A program made the position numbers and the translations under genes. From Eubacterium sp. (GTDB lineage: Bacteria; Bacillota; Clostridia; Acetivibrionales; DSM-1351), in assembly GCA_029266335.1 (NCBI GenBank), contig JAQSXC010000001.1, positions 1 to 64,000 on the forward strand: 64,000 nucleotides of DNA, written 5' to 3'. The notes beneath the pieces were generated by a model. That model was not told the DNA's origin. It did not search any database and saw nothing but the letters and a program-made list of their open reading frames with translations. This document shows, one piece after another, positions 18,823 to 28,057 of this stretch. Position 1 is the stretch's first letter. Every line of letters begins with the position of its first letter.

Positions 18823-19932
18823 ATGATAAACAAGGATAAACTTAAAGGGTTTTTTTCAGGATTAATATTTACGGCGGTTTTAGGGGTATCTGCATTGGGG
18901 GTAACTGTTTTAGCGGCACCTATAGAAAATAAGATATCAGTTGTATATGACAACATAAAAATTTATGCAGATGGAGTCCTTACACAACCTAAGGATGCTA
19001 ATGGAAAAACAATTGAACCCTTTATTTCAAATGGGGTTACATATCTACCCGTTGCAGCGATAAGTAAAATATTAGGAAAAGATGTTAGCTGGGATGGGAG
19101 CACAAAAAGTATATATTTAGGTAAAAAACCTGACGTTAAAGCTGAAGAAGTTGCGGTATCCAATGCTGAGGAACTATTTGCCGCACTTGGCTCCAACAAG
19201 CATATCAAACTGAAACCCGGAATTTATAATATTTCTGATTTGAAACAAGGTTACAGTGAAAGTAAAAACATATATTGGACTGAAGTGTTCGATGGCAATG
19301 AACTGATACTGGATGAAATTTATAATCTGACTCTGGAAGGTATAGGGGATAAACCCGTTGAAATAGTTGTTGAGCCAAGATATGCAGATGTTCTTACATT
19401 TATAAATTGCAGAAAAATATCTGTAAAAAATATTAAAGCCGGGCATACCATAGAGAAGGGTGAGTGTGTAGGCGGTGTATTGAATTTTGATTCATCAAAG
19501 GATATAGATATTTCGAACAGTATTTTTTATGGATGCGGGACTTACGGGATTATTGCCGCGAATACTGAGAATTTAAAATTTATTAATTCCATTATTGAAG
19601 AGTGCACCAACGGAGCAATGACAATAAGTGATTGCAAGGATTTTACATTTACCAACAGTATATTTAGGAAATGTGAAAGTTCTAATTTAATTAATATTTA
19701 TTCTTCGTCAAATATTGTTTACGATAAATGCGAGATATCTGAAAATGAGGCATTAAGTAAAGATACAGTTATATTGGGAGTAAATTTATCCAGTGGAATA
19801 AAGTTTACTAATTGTAAATTTAAAGATAATAAATTATTTAGTTTTGATCAAAATACTACATCGGATATTGATTTTACCGGTACTACTTTTGATGGAAACA
19901 GCTTCGACGATTTACTGAATTTTGGCAAATAA
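18823..19932 (+). CDS. secreted protein: stalk domain plus right-handed beta-helix
   Basis: The 369-residue protein has an N-terminal hydrophobic export segment (~10-32), then a copper-amine-oxidase-N-type stalk domain (~38-105, with ISNGVTYLPVAAISKILG and VSWDGSTKSIYLG), then about 250 residues of regular short repeats such as NLKFINSIIEECTNG and DFTFTNSIFRKCESS. These are typical of a parallel beta-helix (NosD/pectate-lyase-like). Such proteins bind or cleave polysaccharides at the cell surface. No catalytic residues can be assigned. GGAGG lies 7 nt before the start. The next gene starts 20 nt after its stop and has the same kind of stalk domain. Confidence 0.75.
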   Translation: MINKDKLKGFFSGLIFTAVLGVSALGVTVLAAPIENKISVVYDNIKIYADGVLTQPKDANGKTIEPFISNGVTYLPVAAISKILGKDVSWDGSTKSIYLGKKPDVKAEEVAVSNAEELFAALGSNKHIKLKPGIYNISDLKQGYSESKNIYWTEVFDGNELILDEIYNLTLEGIGDKPVEIVVEPRYADVLTFINCRKISVKNIKAGHTIEKGECVGGVLNFDSSKDIDISNSIFYGCGTYGIIAANTENLKFINSIIEECTNGAMTISDCKDFTFTNSIFRKCESSNLINIYSSSNIVYDKCEISENEALSKDTVILGVNLSSGIKFTNCKFKDNKLFSFDQNTTSDIDFTGTTFDGNSFDDLLNFGK

Positions 19933-19951
19933 TTTTCCAGGGGGCATATTT

Positions 19952-21391
19952 ATGAAAAAGTTGTCTTTATTAATGCTATGTGTTTTTTTAATTTTAGTAT
20001 CATTTTCTCAAGTTATTGCAAAAAGCAGTAATGAGATGTCAAAATCTAAAATTTACATCAATAACCAGCAAGTTACTTTCAAAAACCCAGTACAAATTAA
20101 AAATAACGAGTTGATGTTGCCATTAGGAGAGGTTATGACAATCCTAGGTATCTCGTTTGATGGAATTGAATGCAGTAAAAGTAGTATGGAAGGTAGTACT
20201 CGTATTAATATTAATATAAGTTGTGATATTGGAAACATATTGATGAATAATGAAACAACTCATGTATGGGTAAGTGGGGATAATCTGGATCTTGATGTTC
20301 CGCCATTAATATATAAAGATACTGTTTATGTTCCGTTAATGTTTATTTCAGATGTGCTTGGGAAAAAAGTTATACGCGACGATAAGAAATCAGAAATATA
20401 TATTTCTGATATTGTTTTACCGGAGCCGCAAGGGTGGATCAGACTTAAAAATAGGCCGTCAGGAAATGAGCGGGTCACAATAAAACTGGATAGCACCGTA
20501 TCCGGAATAGGTAGTGTAGGTTTCAGAACCAATTATCTATATAAAGCTGTTTCAATCAATGGAAAAATATATATGATTGATAATGACGGAACGTTGAAAC
20601 AATATGACCCTGCCACAGATATATGGACGGATAAGTCAAAAATTTCAGAATTGAAAAATTCAAATGGTAATTTCAAGCTGGCAGTTCTTAATAGTAAGAT
20701 ACTAATCATCGGAGTAAATTGCAGCGATATTTACCAATATGATATTGAGAGCAACAAATGTGAATTGTTGACATCATTTCCAGTTGAACAAATACCTGCT
20801 TCAGTGATAGTAGCTGAAGGAAAAGTATATATTCTTTCAGGAATGTATGCGGGTGATCCGAATACTTTAAAAACACTTGATATGTATGATCCTGTTACTA
20901 ATAAATGGACGAAGAAGAAAGATATGTTTCAGGGACTTAGCGATTTAACTTCTGTCTATTATAATGGTAAAATATATATATTTGGAGGAGCTAAAAGATC
21001 AACTACTAAGCTTGAGGATCTTTTAGAAAAAGATCCTGTTACCGGAGAAATAAGATTAAAACCAAGGAACAATACAAATGAATATCCCGGGCAGAATATT
21101 GAAGCATATGATATCAAAACTGATTCCTGGTCATATATTACACCTGACAACTTACATTGGTTTGCTTCAGGAGCTGAAGTGTGTAATGGGAAACTATATT
21201 TATTTGGAAACGAATATATTAATGGCAAGAAAATATATTGTGTCAAAGAATTCGATACTGTAAGTAATAAATTTTCCAAGGTTGCTGATATGTTGCCTAA
21301 AGAAGATAGCTATTCTACAGTAGCTGTAAATGGAGAGATATTTATTATTAGTGGCAGGAGTGTTGAAAAATATATACCAGGCAAAAAATAA
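19952..21391 (+). CDS. secreted protein: stalk domain plus Kelch beta-propeller
   Basis: The 479-residue protein has a signal peptide (~1-24), a stalk domain (~30-150, ending VLGKKVIRDDKKSEIYI), and a C-terminal propeller of Kelch repeats (NGKIYMIDNDG, NSKILIIG, EGKVYILSG, NGKIYIFGGAK, NGKLYLFG, NGEIFIISG; at least six blades). It is a surface-exposed binding module, perhaps for carbohydrate or another surface protein. GGGGGC precedes ATG 19952 by 7 nt; the frame opens at 19922 inside the previous gene. The 20-nt gap indicates an operon with the beta-helix protein. Confidence 0.8.
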   Translation: MKKLSLLMLCVFLILVSFSQVIAKSSNEMSKSKIYINNQQVTFKNPVQIKNNELMLPLGEVMTILGISFDGIECSKSSMEGSTRININISCDIGNILMNNETTHVWVSGDNLDLDVPPLIYKDTVYVPLMFISDVLGKKVIRDDKKSEIYISDIVLPEPQGWIRLKNRPSGNERVTIKLDSTVSGIGSVGFRTNYLYKAVSINGKIYMIDNDGTLKQYDPATDIWTDKSKISELKNSNGNFKLAVLNSKILIIGVNCSDIYQYDIESNKCELLTSFPVEQIPASVIVAEGKVYILSGMYAGDPNTLKTLDMYDPVTNKWTKKKDMFQGLSDLTSVYYNGKIYIFGGAKRSTTKLEDLLEKDPVTGEIRLKPRNNTNEYPGQNIEAYDIKTDSWSYITPDNLHWFASGAEVCNGKLYLFGNEYINGKKIYCVKEFDTVSNKFSKVADMLPKEDSYSTVAVNGEIFIISGRSVEKYIPGKK

Positions 21392-21717
21392 ATCATATTT
21401 ATCTTAAAGTTATCAAACCGAGCACATAATTGTGTATAGCGGAAAAATGAATCTTCTGTCTATATAACCCCTTCCATTTCCAGTATACAAGCTTTTCAGG
21501 GTAACACACAAGAATTCCAATCCTTTATATAAAAATAAAAAATCATACATCAAAAAGAAATCCAGAAATACCTATCTAACGGCATTTCTGGATTTTTTAT
21601 TTCTAAAGCATTTCTAAATGTATAATGTAGAATTTGGATTATTGTTCTTTAGAATATTTATCATGTAATCTGCTTGAGAATCACTTGGATTTAAACAGGC
21701 CAAAAGGTAATGCACAG
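21392..21717. other. intergenic region with one terminator
   Basis: No gene is seen. The terminator at 21558-21600 is the only clear element between the Kelch gene and the convergent membrane-protein gene. Confidence 0.5.
21558..21600 (+). terminator. terminator after the stalk/Kelch gene pair
   Basis: AAATCCAGAAAT (21558-21569) pairs perfectly with ATTTCTGGATTT (21584-21595), followed by a T run. Confidence 0.8.
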
Positions 21718-22161
21718 CTATGATTTATCGTACCATCTCTGGTAAAAGTAAATTATAGGTACAAGTGATAATATTATAATGAAAAGCCCTAAATTATTCA
21801 TAGTATCCATTTTGTAAAACTGCAGCTTTTCAAAGATAAACGGGCTGATAACAAATGCCTGAATTGCATCTAAAATAATATTTACCATAAAAAATAACAG
21901 GGGTTTTGAATAGGTAAAATAAAATATATAAATTGTTACTACCGGGAGGAAGCCATAATTAAATGCCGAGATACTTGAGAGGAAAAATATATTATTTTTT
22001 ATGGTCCACCAATTATAAACTTCTCCTGTTTGCCAGTAAATAGAGGTTAAAACCAAAGTAAAAAAGGCAACAGATAAAAATTGCTTAACTCGCTTTACAT
22101 CCAGGGGTATAAGTAAAAACCAAGGTCCAATAAAAGTAGCCCATAGAACAAATTGTGTCAT
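21718..22161 (-). CDS. small integral membrane protein, CBO0543-like
   Basis: The 147-residue protein has about four hydrophobic helices (FVLWATFIGPWFLLIP, AFFTLVLTSIYW, VVTIYIFYFTYS, LFIIILSLVPIIYFYQRWY). Size and the N-terminal PWFLLIPLDVKR pattern resemble the CBO0543 family of Bacillus/Clostridium membrane proteins of unknown function. GAGGAG lies close before ATG 22161. No catalytic motif is visible and it is a single-gene unit. Confidence 0.55.
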   Translation of the reverse strand: MTQFVLWATFIGPWFLLIPLDVKRVKQFLSVAFFTLVLTSIYWQTGEVYNWWTIKNNIFFLSSISAFNYGFLPVVTIYIFYFTYSKPLLFFMVNIILDAIQAFVISPFIFEKLQFYKMDTMNNLGLFIIILSLVPIIYFYQRWYDKS

Positions 22162-22355
22162 AATTAATACTCCTCATAAGATATCGTATATTTTTATTAT
22201 TTCAGTTAAATTGAAATGTATTCAAATAATTGTTTTGAATTTAGTTTTCAAAAAAGTACAAATATCCTTCCGTATTTCTCTATTTAATTCTCTTAATAAT
22301 ATAAATACAATTTATATATAGATTAATCTAAATAATATTTTGGAGGAAAATTAAA

Positions 22356-23693
22356 ATGAGAAAAGCAGTTGCCATTGTTTTAGCAGGAGTAATGTTAGTA
22401 ACTACATTGGTTGGATGCGGCAGTAGTTCACAAAATGACTCAGCCTCTTCTTCTGTTGCCTCAGGTTCAACAGCTACTGAAACCAAAAAAAATATTACTC
22501 TTTCTTTCGGATCTCATCAATCCGGACTGCCGACTTCAGGTATTGTACAAAAACTTGCTGAAGAATATGAAGCAAGTACCGGAGTCAAAATTGATTTTCA
22601 AATTATACCTGATGCTCAATGGAGAGATTTGTTGAAGGTTAAGCTGGATTCCGGTGAAGCCTACGATATCATGAATGTAGATGCCGATCCGCTTAGCATT
22701 GTCAGCAGAGTAAATCCTGAAGTTAACTGTGTTGATTTATCTGATCAGGAATGGGTAAAGAGAATTGACCCCATAGCTCTGGCCGGTATTTCTGTTAATA
22801 ATAAGGTTTACGGAATACAGTTTAATGGAATCAGACGATCAGGCATGTTCTACAATAAGAAAATGTTTAGTGATCTGGGCTTGAAAGCGCCAACTACATA
22901 CGAAGAGTTTAAAAACGTATGTCAGAAAATAAAAGACTCAGGGGTCACTCCTATTTATGAAGCTATACAGAATGGGTGGCATCAGGTACTCCCTGTTTGT
23001 GAAACAGGTTCATACTATGCAACCAAATATGACAATTTGTATGAGAAGTTAAATAAAAATGAGATGAAAATAACCGATGTAAAAGAAATCAAGCTCATTT
23101 TGACACAGATGAAGGAATTTGCCGATTTGGGATTCTATGGCAAGAACTTCATGAATCAAGCGGTAGAAGGTGCTAAAGAAGCATTTGCAAAAGGTGAAGC
23201 TGCCATGTTCTGTAATGATGGAGGCTGGGCATTACAAACTGAAACAGAATTCCCTGAAACGAAGGGCAATATAGGCTTATTCGCCGCACCATGGGCAGAT
23301 AACCAGACTATAAGCAGTAATCCGACTTGTAATGCATATTTCATAAATAAAAACAGCAAATATGTTGATGATGCAAAGGATTACTTTAACTTCACCGCAA
23401 AGCAAGAAAATCTTCAGAAGCTGCTTGACGGAGCAGGAAGTCTAGTATCTTTATGCTGGCCTGAGATTGAGTCCAAAGAAAATCCTGAATATGTGGAATA
23501 CTATAAAAGCTTACCACAAGGAATTGTAATGCAGGTTGGAGTTTCTTACGTCGATCCACAGTGGATGGATATAGGTAAAGATATTGATGCAATGTATACA
23601 AATAATTTGACACCTGAAGAGATCGTTGACAATATAGCAAAGAGAAGAGACGATCTGGCTGAATTAGCTAAAGATCCGGCTTGGAATAAATAA
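22356..23693 (+). CDS. sugar ABC transporter substrate-binding lipoprotein (CUT1)
   Basis: The 445-residue family-1 solute-binding protein has a lipoprotein signal with lipobox TLVGC (Cys ~22), a Ser-rich linker, and a fold with GIQFNGIRRSGMFYNKKMF typical of oligosaccharide binders. It begins a same-strand locus reaching 36468 (two permeases, GH31, GH94, dehydratase, kinase, GH43, regulator). GGAGG lies 8 nt before the start. A strong hairpin directly follows the stop and probably raises its expression over the permeases. Confidence 0.92.
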   Translation: MRKAVAIVLAGVMLVTTLVGCGSSSQNDSASSSVASGSTATETKKNITLSFGSHQSGLPTSGIVQKLAEEYEASTGVKIDFQIIPDAQWRDLLKVKLDSGEAYDIMNVDADPLSIVSRVNPEVNCVDLSDQEWVKRIDPIALAGISVNNKVYGIQFNGIRRSGMFYNKKMFSDLGLKAPTTYEEFKNVCQKIKDSGVTPIYEAIQNGWHQVLPVCETGSYYATKYDNLYEKLNKNEMKITDVKEIKLILTQMKEFADLGFYGKNFMNQAVEGAKEAFAKGEAAMFCNDGGWALQTETEFPETKGNIGLFAAPWADNQTISSNPTCNAYFINKNSKYVDDAKDYFNFTAKQENLQKLLDGAGSLVSLCWPEIESKENPEYVEYYKSLPQGIVMQVGVSYVDPQWMDIGKDIDAMYTNNLTPEEIVDNIAKRRDDLAELAKDPAWNK

Positions 23694-23699
23694 TCAAGG

Positions 23700-23735
23700 A
23701 ACAATCATGGTTGAATATTTTCAACCATGATTGTT
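23700..23735 (+). terminator. intra-operon hairpin / attenuator after the binding-protein gene
   Basis: A perfect 15-bp stem (AACAATCATGGTTGA at 23700-23714, complement at 23721-23735) has a 6-nt loop and no long T run. It lies between the binding protein and permease genes, where such hairpins stabilise the upstream mRNA or partly terminate. Confidence 0.7.
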
Positions 23736-23755
23736 TTAAAGAAAGAGTGGCTACA

Positions 23756-24631
23756 ATGAACAAAAATAAGATATATCCAACGTACTTGTCCTTCGGCATT
23801 TTAACAATTTTTGTGCTTTTTTTCTTTCTACCCAGTATTTTGGGTATATTTTACTCATTCACCGATTGGAACAGCTTGAGTAATGAAGTTAATTTTGTTG
23901 GTCTTAAGAATTATTCAAAAATCTTTTCCGGTAAATATGATTTTGTTTCATATATAATTAATACTTTAAAATTTACAGGAGCAACAATAATTATTAAACC
24001 CATTTTGGGAATATGTCTGGCTTTACTGCTGACAAGCAAGTTTATTAAGTTTAGGAATGTTCACAGAATGATTATATTTATACCACAGGTAATGTCTTTC
24101 CTGATCGTAGGTCTTGTCTTTAAAAGCTTGCTGAATCCTGTAACAGGATTTATAAACAATTTTTTTACTTCAATTGGACTTGATTTTTTTGCACAGAACT
24201 GGCTTTCTGATGCAAAGCTTGCAATGTTTACTGTTATCGGTGTTGATACCTGGAAAGGTGTCGGTTATATTATGATAATAATAATTGCAGGAGTAAATGC
24301 AATATCCGAGACATATTACGAAGCAGCAGAAATTGACGGAGCTAATTTTTTTCACAAGACCTGGTACATTACCCTGCCTTTATTAAAATGGGTTATTTTG
24401 AATGTATCCATTTTAAACCTGACTTATGGCTTAAGAGTATTTGATGCAATATATGTCTTAACCAACGGAGGGCCGGGACGTGCAACAGAGGTTATAAATA
24501 CTGCGGTATACAGTGAATTTTCCAAAGGAAATTATGCCATGGGTACTACTTTATCAAGTGTTCTCTTCATATTTGTTATGTCCATATCCTATTTCTTGTT
24601 GAAAGCGTTAGAACCAAAGGAGGATTCATAA
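23756..24631 (+). CDS. sugar ABC transporter permease (MalF/UgpA-like)
   Basis: This 291-residue permease has six TM helices and the EAA loop (ETYYEAAEIDGANFFHKTW). ATG 23756 is used because an upstream in-frame TTG/ATG region (23711) lies inside the hairpin that follows the binding-protein gene. The ribosome site is GAAAGAGTGG, weaker than its neighbours. It partners the next permease; the ATPase is encoded elsewhere. Confidence 0.9.
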   Translation: MNKNKIYPTYLSFGILTIFVLFFFLPSILGIFYSFTDWNSLSNEVNFVGLKNYSKIFSGKYDFVSYIINTLKFTGATIIIKPILGICLALLLTSKFIKFRNVHRMIIFIPQVMSFLIVGLVFKSLLNPVTGFINNFFTSIGLDFFAQNWLSDAKLAMFTVIGVDTWKGVGYIMIIIIAGVNAISETYYEAAEIDGANFFHKTWYITLPLLKWVILNVSILNLTYGLRVFDAIYVLTNGGPGRATEVINTAVYSEFSKGNYAMGTTLSSVLFIFVMSISYFLLKALEPKEDS

Positions 24632-24633
24632 TT

Positions 24634-25458
24634 ATGAAGATAAAAAAAGGAATAAGTACCATAATATTAAATTTAATAACTATTTGCACCAGCCTGACTT
24701 TTATTGTACCGTTATTGGTTGTACTGCTGAATTCCTTCAAAACAAGAGCTGAAGCTAATACAATGACCTTAAAATTGCCAAAAGTCTGGGCATTTGATAA
24801 TTTTGAAACTGTAATAGAAAGAGGCAAACTGTTTCAATCCTTTTTCAACAGCATGCTATATGCAACCTCGGGTGCGGTAATTATTATATTACTGACCTCG
24901 GTTGCAGGGTTTGTATTAGCCCGTAACAGAACAAAAGTAAATAAATTTATCTACTATTTTATTATTCTTGGAATTGCCATGCCGATAAATACAGTTACTT
25001 TAATGAAAGTAATGAAAACTACAAATTTGGTAAATACACAGTTAGGCATTATCCTGATATATGTAGCTATAAATATTCCCATCAGCCTATTTATAACATA
25101 TGGATTTATTGGGAGCATTCCTGTTGAAATTGATGAAGCAGCAATAATAGACGGCTGTTCTTCAAGGCAGCTGCTGATACGAATAATATTGCCGTTGCTG
25201 TCACCTGTAATGGTAACTGTATTTGTGCTGAATTTTCTAGGCATCTGGAATGATTTTACCATGCCATTATACTATTTGAATAATTCCAGTAAATGGCCAA
25301 TGACCCTGGCTGTTTACAACTTTTTTGGAGTGTATGAAAATCAGTGGAATCTGGTTAGTGCGGATATAATAGTAACAATTCTTCCCGTGCTTTTGATATT
25401 TATTTTTGCTCAGAAATACATTGTAGGAGGAATATCAGCCGGGGCAGTCAAGGGCTGA
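24634..25458 (+). CDS. sugar ABC transporter permease (MalG/UgpE-like)
   Basis: The 274-residue second permease has the EAA loop (VEIDEAAIIDGCSSRQLLIRI) and the usual C-terminus GGISAGAVKG. It starts 2 nt after the previous stop with AAAGGAGG inside the upstream gene, so the two are translationally coupled. Confidence 0.92.
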   Translation: MKIKKGISTIILNLITICTSLTFIVPLLVVLLNSFKTRAEANTMTLKLPKVWAFDNFETVIERGKLFQSFFNSMLYATSGAVIIILLTSVAGFVLARNRTKVNKFIYYFIILGIAMPINTVTLMKVMKTTNLVNTQLGIILIYVAINIPISLFITYGFIGSIPVEIDEAAIIDGCSSRQLLIRIILPLLSPVMVTVFVLNFLGIWNDFTMPLYYLNNSSKWPMTLAVYNFFGVYENQWNLVSADIIVTILPVLLIFIFAQKYIVGGISAGAVKG

Positions 25459-25591
25459 TTGAAAGGGTTAATTCACTTGCGTTATCTAAGGAGTAAGGTT
25501 GAAAGAAATATTAAAATAAATAAAGGAGGTACCGAGCCCATGCCATTTCTATCATTGCGTTTTGTGCAAAATGCTGGGCATGGGGATATTT

Positions 25592-27913
25592 ATGAAATTT
25601 ACAGACGGATTTTGGTTAAAACAGAAGGGAGTCAGTATATATTCTCCAGCTGAAGTCAGGGACTATACTATCAAAGAAAAATCAGTGGTATTATATACCC
25701 CTGTTGTAAAAATAACAAAACGAGGCCAAACTCTGCAGGGACCTCTGCTAACGCTTGAGATAAGTTCTCCGGGATGCAACATTATAAAAGTAAAAGCACA
25801 GCACTTTATTAAAAGGCTTCCGGTAATACCGGAATTTGAACTTAACGTGGATAATAACTTTATCCCGGAGATTGCCGAGGAAGACGAAGAAATTATTTTT
25901 TCAAGCGGAAAAACCTCAGTGAGAATATGCAAGACAGATTTTTCTCTCAGCTTCTACTATGAAGACAGACTTCTAACTAAAAGCGGAACAGGTCAAATGG
26001 GCTATATTGCCATTGAACAGGCAGGACCACATTTTCGAGAGCAGCTTGATCTTGTTACGGGAGAATGTGTGTATGGTCTGGGGGAGCGCTTTTCGGCATT
26101 TGTTAAAAACGGGCAAAGTATTGATATATGGAATGAAGACGGAGGAACCTCCTCTGAGCAGTCGTATAAAAATATTCCTTTTTATGTTACCAACAGGGGT
26201 TACGGTGTATTCGTCAACCATCCTGAAAGAGTATCCTTTGAAGTAGCCTCGGAGGCGGTTTCGAGAGTACAATTCAGTGTACCTGGTGAAAAGCTGGAGT
26301 ATTTCTTCATTGGAGGAGCAGACTTAAAGGAGGTTATTCATAATTACACAACACTGACAGGAAGGCCTTCACTGCCACCTGCCTGGTCCTTCGGACTCTG
26401 GCTGACCACCTCTTTTACAACACAATATGATGAAAAGACAGTTTCCTCCTTTGTTGACGGAATGGCCGAAAGGGATATACCCTTAAGGGTGTTTCATTTT
26501 GACTGCTTCTGGATGAAGGAGTATGAATGGTGCAATTTTGAATGGGATGGAGAAGTATTTCCCGACCCCCGGAATATACTCAAAAGATTGAAAGAAAAAG
26601 GACTTAAAATATGTGTATGGATAAATCCATATATAGCACAAAAATCAAAGCTCTTTGACGAGGCGGCAGACAAAGGTTATCTCATAAAGCTTAAAGACGG
26701 AGAGGTATGGCAGTGGGATTTGTGGCAGCCCGGCATGGGTATAGTTGATTTTACAAATCCGGATGCCTGCAAGTGGTATGCTGATAAATTGAATGAACTT
26801 TTAGATATGGGTGTGGACTGTTTCAAAACAGACTTCGGAGAAAGGATACCTGTAGATGTTGTATACAGTAATGGTGCAGAGCCGGTAAAAATGCACAACT
26901 ACTACACTTATCTCTACAACAAGGTTGTATATGAAGTTCTGGCAAACAGATTTGGAAAACAGGAAGCGGTATTGTTTGCAAGAAGTGCAACAGTGGGTTC
27001 ACAGAAATTCCCTGTACACTGGGGCGGCGATTGTGTCTCCAGATACGAATCCATGGGGGAAAGCTTAAGAGGCGGCTTGTCACTATGCATGTCGGGCTTC
27101 GGTTTCTGGAGCCACGATATAAGTGGCTTTGAAAGCACAGCCTCGCCTGACCTGTACAAAAGGTGGGCCGCTTTCGGCTTGCTGTCAACTCACAGCAGAC
27201 TCCACGGGAGCAGTTCTTATAGAGTGCCATGGCTTTTTGATGAAGAATCGGTGGAGGTGGTGAGGTATTTCAGTAAGCTGAAATGCAGGCTTATGCCATA
27301 TCTGTTCGGCGCAGCATGTTATACAGCCCATACCGGAGTACCCTCCATGAGGGCGATGATACTGGAATTTGGCAAGGACAGGGCATGCGACTATCTTGAT
27401 ACCCAGTACATGCTTGGTGATTCCCTGTTGGTTGCTCCGGTGTTCAGACAGGAGGGAACAGTTGATTACTATCTGCCTGAAGGTGTATGGACCAACTTTA
27501 TCTCCAATGAAAGAGTAAAAGGAGGAACCTGGAAATATGAGACCCATGACTTTAAGAGTCTGCCGCTGATGGTCAGGCCAAATTCCATAATACCTGTCGG
27601 AAACAATGAAAACAAACCGGATTATGATTATCTTGACGATATAACCCTCCATGTGTTCCAGCTTTCGGATAATGAAGCTGCAACATCAATCATATATGAT
27701 ATGGATGCAAAAGAAATGGGCAGTGCAAAAGTAATCAAGCAGGAAAATAAGGTAACAGTGGATATAAGCGGTTTAAGGAGCTGCTCTGTAATCATGAGGA
27801 ATATAAAAAACGTCAGAGATATTACTGGAGCTGAGGCAGAAAGCTGCGCTCTGGGAACAAAACTTGTTCCATTTGCCCCAAAGGGTGAAATTTCATTTAT
27901 AATAGAGGTATAG
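25592..27913 (+). CDS. GH31 alpha-xylosidase, YicI-like
   Basis: The 773-residue cytoplasmic enzyme has the YicI layout: N-terminal beta-sandwich, barrel, proximal and distal C-terminal domains. The nucleophile D414 is in CFKTDFGERIP and the acid/base D480 in HWGGDCVSRYESM, both with the context typical of alpha-xylosidases. The natural target is probably alpha-1,6-xylose on xyloglucan oligosaccharides or isoprimeverose. The start is set at ATG 25592 (MKFTDGFW, the usual family N-terminus) with GGGGAT upstream. The best ribosome site nearby, AAAGGAGG at 25525, instead serves a 37-codon frame from ATG 25541 that overlaps this start and may couple translation. Confidence 0.9.
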   Translation: MKFTDGFWLKQKGVSIYSPAEVRDYTIKEKSVVLYTPVVKITKRGQTLQGPLLTLEISSPGCNIIKVKAQHFIKRLPVIPEFELNVDNNFIPEIAEEDEEIIFSSGKTSVRICKTDFSLSFYYEDRLLTKSGTGQMGYIAIEQAGPHFREQLDLVTGECVYGLGERFSAFVKNGQSIDIWNEDGGTSSEQSYKNIPFYVTNRGYGVFVNHPERVSFEVASEAVSRVQFSVPGEKLEYFFIGGADLKEVIHNYTTLTGRPSLPPAWSFGLWLTTSFTTQYDEKTVSSFVDGMAERDIPLRVFHFDCFWMKEYEWCNFEWDGEVFPDPRNILKRLKEKGLKICVWINPYIAQKSKLFDEAADKGYLIKLKDGEVWQWDLWQPGMGIVDFTNPDACKWYADKLNELLDMGVDCFKTDFGERIPVDVVYSNGAEPVKMHNYYTYLYNKVVYEVLANRFGKQEAVLFARSATVGSQKFPVHWGGDCVSRYESMGESLRGGLSLCMSGFGFWSHDISGFESTASPDLYKRWAAFGLLSTHSRLHGSSSYRVPWLFDEESVEVVRYFSKLKCRLMPYLFGAACYTAHTGVPSMRAMILEFGKDRACDYLDTQYMLGDSLLVAPVFRQEGTVDYYLPEGVWTNFISNERVKGGTWKYETHDFKSLPLMVRPNSIIPVGNNENKPDYDYLDDITLHVFQLSDNEAATSIIYDMDAKEMGSAKVIKQENKVTVDISGLRSCSVIMRNIKNVRDITGAEAESCALGTKLVPFAPKGEISFIIEV

Positions 27914-28016
27914 AATTCATCTAGATATAGATGAATTCGGAAGAGTATAGCGTGAAAAACATTGCGGTATTCAGCCTGCATTTCACGCGGTAAAAAACCG
28001 CAAAGCGGTTTTTTAC
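27913..28016 (+). terminator. three consecutive perfect hairpins between GH31 and GH94 genes
   Basis: Stem 1: GAATTCATCT (27913-27922) with 27929-27938. Stem 2: GCGTGAAA (27950-27957) with 27981-27988. Stem 3: GTAAAAAACCGC (27990-28001) with 28005-28016, ending in TTTTTTAC like a bidirectional terminator. They sit inside an apparent operon and suggest partial termination or mRNA processing before the GH94 gene. Confidence 0.65.
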
Positions 28017-28057
28017 TACTATTTCTGTACGTGCTGTGCGCGTAGATGGGAGATTAT

